From Sedimentisphaerales bacterium (GTDB lineage: Bacteria; Planctomycetota; Phycisphaerae; Sedimentisphaerales; Anaerobacaceae), in assembly GCA_028277585.1 (NCBI GenBank), contig JANQFY010000087.1:1-55872 (forward strand): a stretch of 55,872 nt of DNA. Direction: 5' to 3'. This document shows positions 51,755-55,872 of the stretch, piece after piece. The translations under genes were made by a program, and so were the position numbers. Numbering within the stretch: the stretch's first letter is position 1; the number at the start of each line of letters is the position of its first letter. The notes under the pieces are model-generated. The model was given only the letters and a program-made list of their open reading frames with translations, did not search any database and was not told the origin of the DNA.

Positions 51755-52732
51755 TCAGGCAACGACGCTGCCCGCGTCGCCTGTCAACTCGAGGAACTGG
51801 GCCTCCAGACTGCGCCCTTCAGTGAAGCCGCGCGGCGTGACACCCATGTCCAGAACACTTCGAAGCAGCGCCGTCGTCACCGCGTCCTGATCGACGCGGC
51901 CATCAGAAAGGTCCAGTCGAACGGCATAATCCGCACCGCCCTGACTCGCACCGACTACCGAGACCGCCGCCTCGCGCACTTCCCGCACACCATCCAGATC
52001 GCAGAGACGGGCCAACTCCTCTTCGGTCAGCGGCCGTGACAGACGCAGGTCGAATTGCCGATCGGATCGCGTGATCTCGTCAACAGAGCCGGCCAGCACA
52101 AGTTTGCCGTGATCCATGATCGCAACGCGATCGCAGAGTTCCTGGATCTCGGCAAGGTTGTGCGAACTGACGACGATGGTCGCGCGCGACTGCAATTGCT
52201 TTATCAGATCACGAATCTGTCGAGCGTTGGCCGGATCGAGCCCGGCCGTCGGCTCGTCGAGCAGGATCACCTCGGGTTGGCCCAGGAAAGCCTGAGCAAT
52301 CCCCAGTCGCTTCACCATGCCGTGCGATAGGCTCCCGATACGCCGCTTCGCGACCGATTGCAGTCCGACCATTTCGAGGCTCTGGACCACTTCTTCTCGC
52401 GCCTCGGACAGCGTCCGATCGGCGAGAAGGCGAAAAAAGACAAGTTGATCCAGAATGGGCACGTTCCGCTGAAACTGCGCATCCTGGGGAAGGATGCTGA
52501 GCCGCCCGCGAAGTTGCGTGATGTTACGCGTGTCGACGCCGAGCACTTCCACAGAGCCGGCGTCCGCCTTCAGGAAATCGGCAACGATTGAGAAGAGCGT
52601 GGTCTTGCCCGCACCGTTGGGCCCGAGCAAGCCAAAGATCGAATGGGCCGGAATGGTGAAGGACACCTCGCGCAGGGCTTGGATCCGCCCGAACTGCTTG
52701 GAGAGCCCCTTGATCGAAACCACGTCTGTCAT
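51755..52732 (-). CDS. ABC transporter ATP-binding protein
   Basis: 325 residues from ATG 52732 (AGGG six bases upstream). Nucleotide-binding domain: Walker A GPNGAGKTT (37-45), a degenerate signature LSHGM (near 140; usual LSGGQ), Walker B VILLDEPTAGLD and switch His (SSHNL). The C-terminal 90 residues (about 230-325) form an extra domain seen in gliding/NosF/CcmA-type exporters (DUF4162-like). The frame is open far upstream inside the permease gene, but without family content. It pairs with the permease nine bases upstream. Probably an exporter of unknown substrate. Confidence 0.92.
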   Translation of the reverse strand: MTDVVSIKGLSKQFGRIQALREVSFTIPAHSIFGLLGPNGAGKTTLFSIVADFLKADAGSVEVLGVDTRNITQLRGRLSILPQDAQFQRNVPILDQLVFFRLLADRTLSEAREEVVQSLEMVGLQSVAKRRIGSLSHGMVKRLGIAQAFLGQPEVILLDEPTAGLDPANARQIRDLIKQLQSRATIVVSSHNLAEIQELCDRVAIMDHGKLVLAGSVDEITRSDRQFDLRLSRPLTEEELARLCDLDGVREVREAAVSVVGASQGGADYAVRLDLSDGRVDQDAVTTALLRSVLDMGVTPRGFTEGRSLEAQFLELTGDAGSVVA

Positions 52733-52740
52733 GGCAAACC

Positions 52741-53697
52741 CTATAGATCGCGTTTGGCGAAACGAACGTATCCAACCATAAGAAAGACACTGGTATAGGC
52801 CAGGCATGCGCCGCCGGCCGCCATCCAGTGACTCGACGCCGGGTGAAGCAGATGGCACTGCCATGCCCAAGGCAAGGCGTACAGCAGGTACTTGGCCGGT
52901 TTCCACGCCAACCCGCCGAGGACCGCGACGAGCAGGACCCCGGCAATAGCAACCTTCGCAAGGACCAGAGACAAGAAAGGCGAATCTACGGAAGCCGAGA
53001 TGAGCGAACAGAGGGCGATGTAGGGCAGCATGAGAATCGCCAGCGCCGCAAAGCCCTGCGCCGCCCAGACGAGCAAGGCGCCTCCCGGATAGATGCGGAT
53101 CTTCATAGTCATGTAGAGAACAATGGTCGCGACGATCAGGGCCATCACCAGCGTGGAGAACAATGCGACGCCCAGGAAACGCCCGAAGTAGATATGGCGC
53201 CGTTCGGTGCGCAGCAGCAGGTAGCGCAGGCCGCGACTCTGGACGTCGCCACTGACCTGATTGAACGCCAGGAAGGAGATAACGAAGGGCATACCGAAAA
53301 GCATGACCAGCAAGATCGCCGAGAGCAGTGCGGGCTTCTCCTCCAACAGGTAACTCGTCCATGGATCGTCCGCACGTGCGTCTTCAGCTGAGGACGGAGG
53401 CGCCGCGCTCTCCTCGGCGATCTCCTGCATGGATCGCAGCCCCAGAACCCACTGAGCGATAGGCCGCCCCACGCCGACGATCATCTGGTTGACCGCCTCG
53501 GGATCGGTTTGCCCCAGTTCACGCTTCTGTTTCAGCATGAGTTGCTCGACCGGCATGATCAGGATATGCGCCACCGAGAGGCCAAAGACCAGCGCCACCA
53601 TCAGGTACACCAGGCCCGACCCGCTCCGCATGGCATGACGACACCAGTGGAGGCAGATGAGCCGTATGTGTCGCATCGTCGAGCTCTTCGATGCCAT
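52741..53697 (-). CDS. ABC transporter permease
   Basis: 318 residues, six predicted helices. A large extracytoplasmic loop (about 60-120) lies after the first helix, the ABC-2 arrangement of NosY/GldF-like permeases; FLAFNQVSGDVQSRGLRYLLLR is the family motif between helices 2 and 3. Start at ATG 53697, GGGAG about 12 bases upstream; ATG 53676 is possible. The stop is eight bases before the ATPase start codon, so the two are cotranscribed and form one transporter. Confidence 0.85.
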   Translation of the reverse strand: MASKSSTMRHIRLICLHWCRHAMRSGSGLVYLMVALVFGLSVAHILIMPVEQLMLKQKRELGQTDPEAVNQMIVGVGRPIAQWVLGLRSMQEIAEESAAPPSSAEDARADDPWTSYLLEEKPALLSAILLVMLFGMPFVISFLAFNQVSGDVQSRGLRYLLLRTERRHIYFGRFLGVALFSTLVMALIVATIVLYMTMKIRIYPGGALLVWAAQGFAALAILMLPYIALCSLISASVDSPFLSLVLAKVAIAGVLLVAVLGGLAWKPAKYLLYALPWAWQCHLLHPASSHWMAAGGACLAYTSVFLMVGYVRFAKRDL

Positions 53698-53747
53698 CGT
53701 TTGGATTCACTCCCGGCCTGGGGACACCGATGTGACTGTCCCCGAGT

Positions 53748-54206
53748 TCAATTGGTCAGGTCGTCTCGGAAGGTCGTATTGAGTAGAATAAGTGTCACCA
53801 CTGGATAGATCAGGCCGATGAGCGTCGCGATATTGACCCCGCCGCCCATCTCGGCGGTGAACATCCGAGCCGAGACTACACTGCTGATGATACTGACGAT
53901 CGCGTAGCCGTTGCCGACCATGCGACCCAGAATCCGTTTCTGTTTCAGATAGCCAATGCCCGCGACGAGCAGCAGCACATTCGCAATAACCGAGAGCGCG
54001 ATGATGACCCCGAACGAGGAAAGGCTCATCTCCTGGAGGGCCTCCATCTGCGCCCGCTCAGCCTCGTCCATGTTTTCCGTGGGGATCTTGTCGCGGAAGG
54101 CAAGGAAGGCGCCGAAAGCCAGGAGGCTGAGAAAGCCCCAGCCAGCGAAGACAAGATTGAGCACCGCCAGCGCGGTCAGTCCACCGGGCCGTTTCTCCTC
54201 GTTCAT
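53748..54206 (-). CDS. small four-helix membrane protein, unknown
   Basis: 152 residues with about four transmembrane helices (near 10-35, 65-88, 98-115, 124-143) and an Asp/Glu-rich loop between helices 1 and 2. I recognise no family; the shape resembles DUF-type membrane proteins near ABC transporters. The stop is 50 bases upstream of the permease start on the same strand, so it may belong to the transporter unit. Confidence 0.7.
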   Translation of the reverse strand: MNEEKRPGGLTALAVLNLVFAGWGFLSLLAFGAFLAFRDKIPTENMDEAERAQMEALQEMSLSSFGVIIALSVIANVLLLVAGIGYLKQKRILGRMVGNGYAIVSIISSVVSARMFTAEMGGGVNIATLIGLIYPVVTLILLNTTFRDDLTN

Positions 54207-54266
54207 TGTCCTGTCCTTTCTTGCACGTGCCGGCTCGGCCGGGGGAAGACCCCCTCCGTCCGGCCC

Positions 54267-55085
54267 CTAGACGCCACTAAAGGCGGAGAAACCGCCATCG
54301 ACAGGGACCACAATCCCCGAAACGAACTTGGCCGCGTCGCTGATCAACCAGATCAGTGTTCCAATCAATTCGTCCGGCTCTCCAAACCGCCCCATCGGCG
54401 TGTGATCGATGATCGTCTGGCCGCGTGCGGTCAGGTCCCCGGTCTTCTCGTCGGTCAACAGGAACCGGTTCTGTTCGGTCAGGAAGAAGCCCGGCGCGAT
54501 CGCGTTGACCCGAATGTGCGGCGAATGACGCTGAGCCATATAGGTGGAGAGCCATTGGGTGAAGTTGCTGACCGCCGCCTTGGCGCCGGAGTAGCCCACG
54601 ACGTTGGTCAACGGCTGGAACGCACACATCGATGAGATGTTGATGATCGTGCCGGCGTTCTGCTCGGCCATGTGCTTGCCGAAGATCTGGCTGGGGATCA
54701 TCGTACCGATGCAGTTCAGATCGAAAACCATCCGCAGCGCGTCCTCGGGCAGATCGAAGAACGTCGTGGGCGGGACGCAGGTCGCCTTCTTCTGGTTGCC
54801 CCCGGCTCCGTTGATTAGACAATCGACCGGGCCCAGCGACTCGACAGCGCAGGCGAACGCCGCCTGGACGGTGTCGCGCTCGAGCACGTTGATCTTGACG
54901 GGCAAGGCGGTGCCGCCGTCAGCCTCGATCTCCTGGCACAGTTCCTGGGCCCGCTTCTCGTCGAAGTCAGCGACGCAGACCTTGGCCCCTCGTGCGGCCA
55001 GCGCCCGCGCCATCGCCCCACCCAGCACCCCGGCCCCGCCGGTAATGACCACGTTTTTGCCTTGCACATCGAACAGTGTGTCCAT
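54267..55085 (-). CDS. SDR-family oxidoreductase, D-mannonate oxidoreductase-like
   Basis: 272 residues. Rossmann fold with TGGAGVLGG (15-23), NGAG (92-95), catalytic Ser151/152, Tyr165 and Lys169 (YSGAK). The segments GGNQKK, DLPEDALRMVFDLN, FGKHMAEQNAGTIINISS and GFFLTEQNRFLLT match the SDR subgroup of D-mannonate oxidoreductases (fructuronate reductase in glucuronate breakdown). NAD(P)-dependent, cytoplasmic. No other uronate gene is adjacent, so the substrate remains inferred. Confidence 0.88.
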   Translation of the reverse strand: MDTLFDVQGKNVVITGGAGVLGGAMARALAARGAKVCVADFDEKRAQELCQEIEADGGTALPVKINVLERDTVQAAFACAVESLGPVDCLINGAGGNQKKATCVPPTTFFDLPEDALRMVFDLNCIGTMIPSQIFGKHMAEQNAGTIINISSMCAFQPLTNVVGYSGAKAAVSNFTQWLSTYMAQRHSPHIRVNAIAPGFFLTEQNRFLLTDEKTGDLTARGQTIIDHTPMGRFGEPDELIGTLIWLISDAAKFVSGIVVPVDGGFSAFSGV

Positions 55086-55397
55086 CGGTTCCCTTTCGCC
55101 AGCGGCGCCCTTCTACGGGCCGGTTTGTCGGAATCGTGCCTATCGCTCACGTTGCGGGCGAATATACACGACCGACGCGGCCCTTTCAACCGTCGGCCCG
55201 GTTCGCTCAGGAATAGACGCCTCAGCGACGGGTTTCTCACGGATTTTGAGCGCCTGTAAGCAAAAAGAATTGATTATCAGCGTGGATCGCGCATCCATGG
55301 AGAAGGGACCGGCCGATGCCAGGGCGCCATCGGTCGGTTAGACACGACACGGGCGAGACAACCAAACGGCGGATCTCGCGGATGTGGGAGAAGAATA
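55086..55397. other. divergent intergenic region
   Basis: No gene or clear promoter found. It must hold the promoters of the SDR gene and of the small membrane protein. Confidence 0.3.
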
Positions 55398-55646
55398 GTG
55401 GACTTGGCACGAGTATGGCTGCTGCTGTTTCTCTGTAACAGCCCGATCTACTTCCTCTGGGGATGGGTGCTCTTCCGCCACTGGGCCAATTTCTGGGAGG
55501 CGATCGTCTTCTGGTTCAAGCCCGAGATGTGGTCCATGTTCGAGGGAGAGTACTGGGACGACATCTACGCGGAGATGAAGCTCGCCCTGTGGTTCTTCGC
55601 CCCCGTGGGGCTGATCCAGTTCGAGATGTGGTTGCTGGGCCTCTGA
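55398..55646 (+). CDS. small membrane protein, unknown
   Basis: 82 residues from GTG 55398, with GGAG seven bases upstream. Two hydrophobic helices (about 5-27 and 62-80) rich in Trp and Phe (FLWGWVLFRHWANFWEAIVF) flank a short acidic loop. No family recognised. Its Trp content and clean start make it a probable real gene. Confidence 0.65.
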   Translation: MDLARVWLLLFLCNSPIYFLWGWVLFRHWANFWEAIVFWFKPEMWSMFEGEYWDDIYAEMKLALWFFAPVGLIQFEMWLLGL

Positions 55647-55764
55647 CGGGCCGGATATCGGACCCCGCCGAACGGGTCCCGGCTCGGCGATTTCCCCTTG
55701 ACCGAACGCAGAGCCGTTGCTAAAAGGTTGGCGTTGGCCGGACCGATGGAATGGGAGTCAGATC

Positions 55765-55872
55765 ATGACAGAGACAGACAACGGACAACAGGCCGAACCG
55801 GCCGTCGAGGGGCAGGCGGCCCCCTTGTCCTCAGGCTATAACCCTGATGATGAGAATGATGCTCAGCTCCCG
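55765..55872 (+). CDS. start of an unknown gene, cut by the window edge
   Basis: 36 codons from ATG 55765 with GGGAG seven bases upstream, open to the end of the window. The visible part (MTETDNGQQAEPAVEGQAAP) is acidic and disordered, as in many leaders or linkers. No function can be given. Confidence 0.6.
   Translation, partial: MTETDNGQQAEPAVEGQAAPLSSGYNPDDENDAQLP

Noticed and set aside
51755-53362. 535-codon version of the ABC ATPase starting inside the permease gene
   Set aside because: The extension is an out-of-frame reading of the permease. ATG 52732 starts directly at the nucleotide-binding domain.

Overview
The window is GC-rich bacterial chromosome. Its gene families point to the phylum Planctomycetota, probably a Phycisphaerae relative. 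The evidence is a prepilin-leader protein with the H-x9-DG type tail, LamG and beta-helix secreted proteins, twin-arginine TIM-barrel proteins, sigma factors with long C-terminal extensions, a metabolism rich in glycosidases, and Gly/Arg-rich secreted proteins. Family-level calls rest on motifs I can read by eye. No database search was possible.

Layout. 1-4191 (minus): a GH127-type beta-L-arabinofuranosidase running off the left edge and a double-LamG secreted protein. 4531-6911 (plus): K+ uptake pair trkH-trkA behind a strong promoter with a palindrome over its -35 box. 6970-10045 (plus): a probable operon of ECF sigma factor, zinc-finger anti-sigma, UPF0145, NfeD and SPFH/stomatin, closed by a 17-bp hairpin shared with the convergent ZIP transporter gene. 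11150-13705: an unrecognised secreted coiled-coil protein with a 35-39-residue internal repeat. 13985-16444 (minus): a three-part one-carbon fusion (MTHFR, MetV-like zinc domain, methyltetrahydrofolate methyltransferase) with an internal ribosome binding site at the last junction. 16728-26108: secreted or exported proteins (TIM barrels, an alpha/alpha-barrel hydrolase-like protein, a serine protease, an AsmA-like protein), then murA. 26293-31607: a CPBP protease, a STAS protein, a prepilin-like protein and a beta-helix protein.

32434-36819 holds two divergent signalling genes: a sigma factor fused to a membrane/extracytoplasmic domain, and a CBS-Cys-GGDEF-HD-GYP cyclic-di-GMP protein. 37452-50354 (plus) is a full type II secretion locus in the order small secreted protein, E, F, G, H, I, J, K, L, M, C-like, secretin N-domain protein, secretin. 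The secretin is split over two genes, each with its own signal peptide. No prepilin peptidase gene is in the window. 51025-55872 carries a cold-shock protein, an AT-rich regulatory stretch (CRP-like palindrome, DnaA-box-like 9-mers), an ABC transporter pair, small membrane proteins and a mannonate-oxidoreductase-like SDR.

Taken together, the genes describe an envelope-active, polysaccharide-degrading cell. Many secreted proteins carry adhesive or catalytic domains, and the type II system could export some of them; two sigma systems and a c-di-GMP protein could sense the envelope. A dispersed palindromic element occurs three times (16466, 24744, 41011), once inside the secretion operon. I found no tRNA, rRNA, CRISPR array, transposase or prophage gene.
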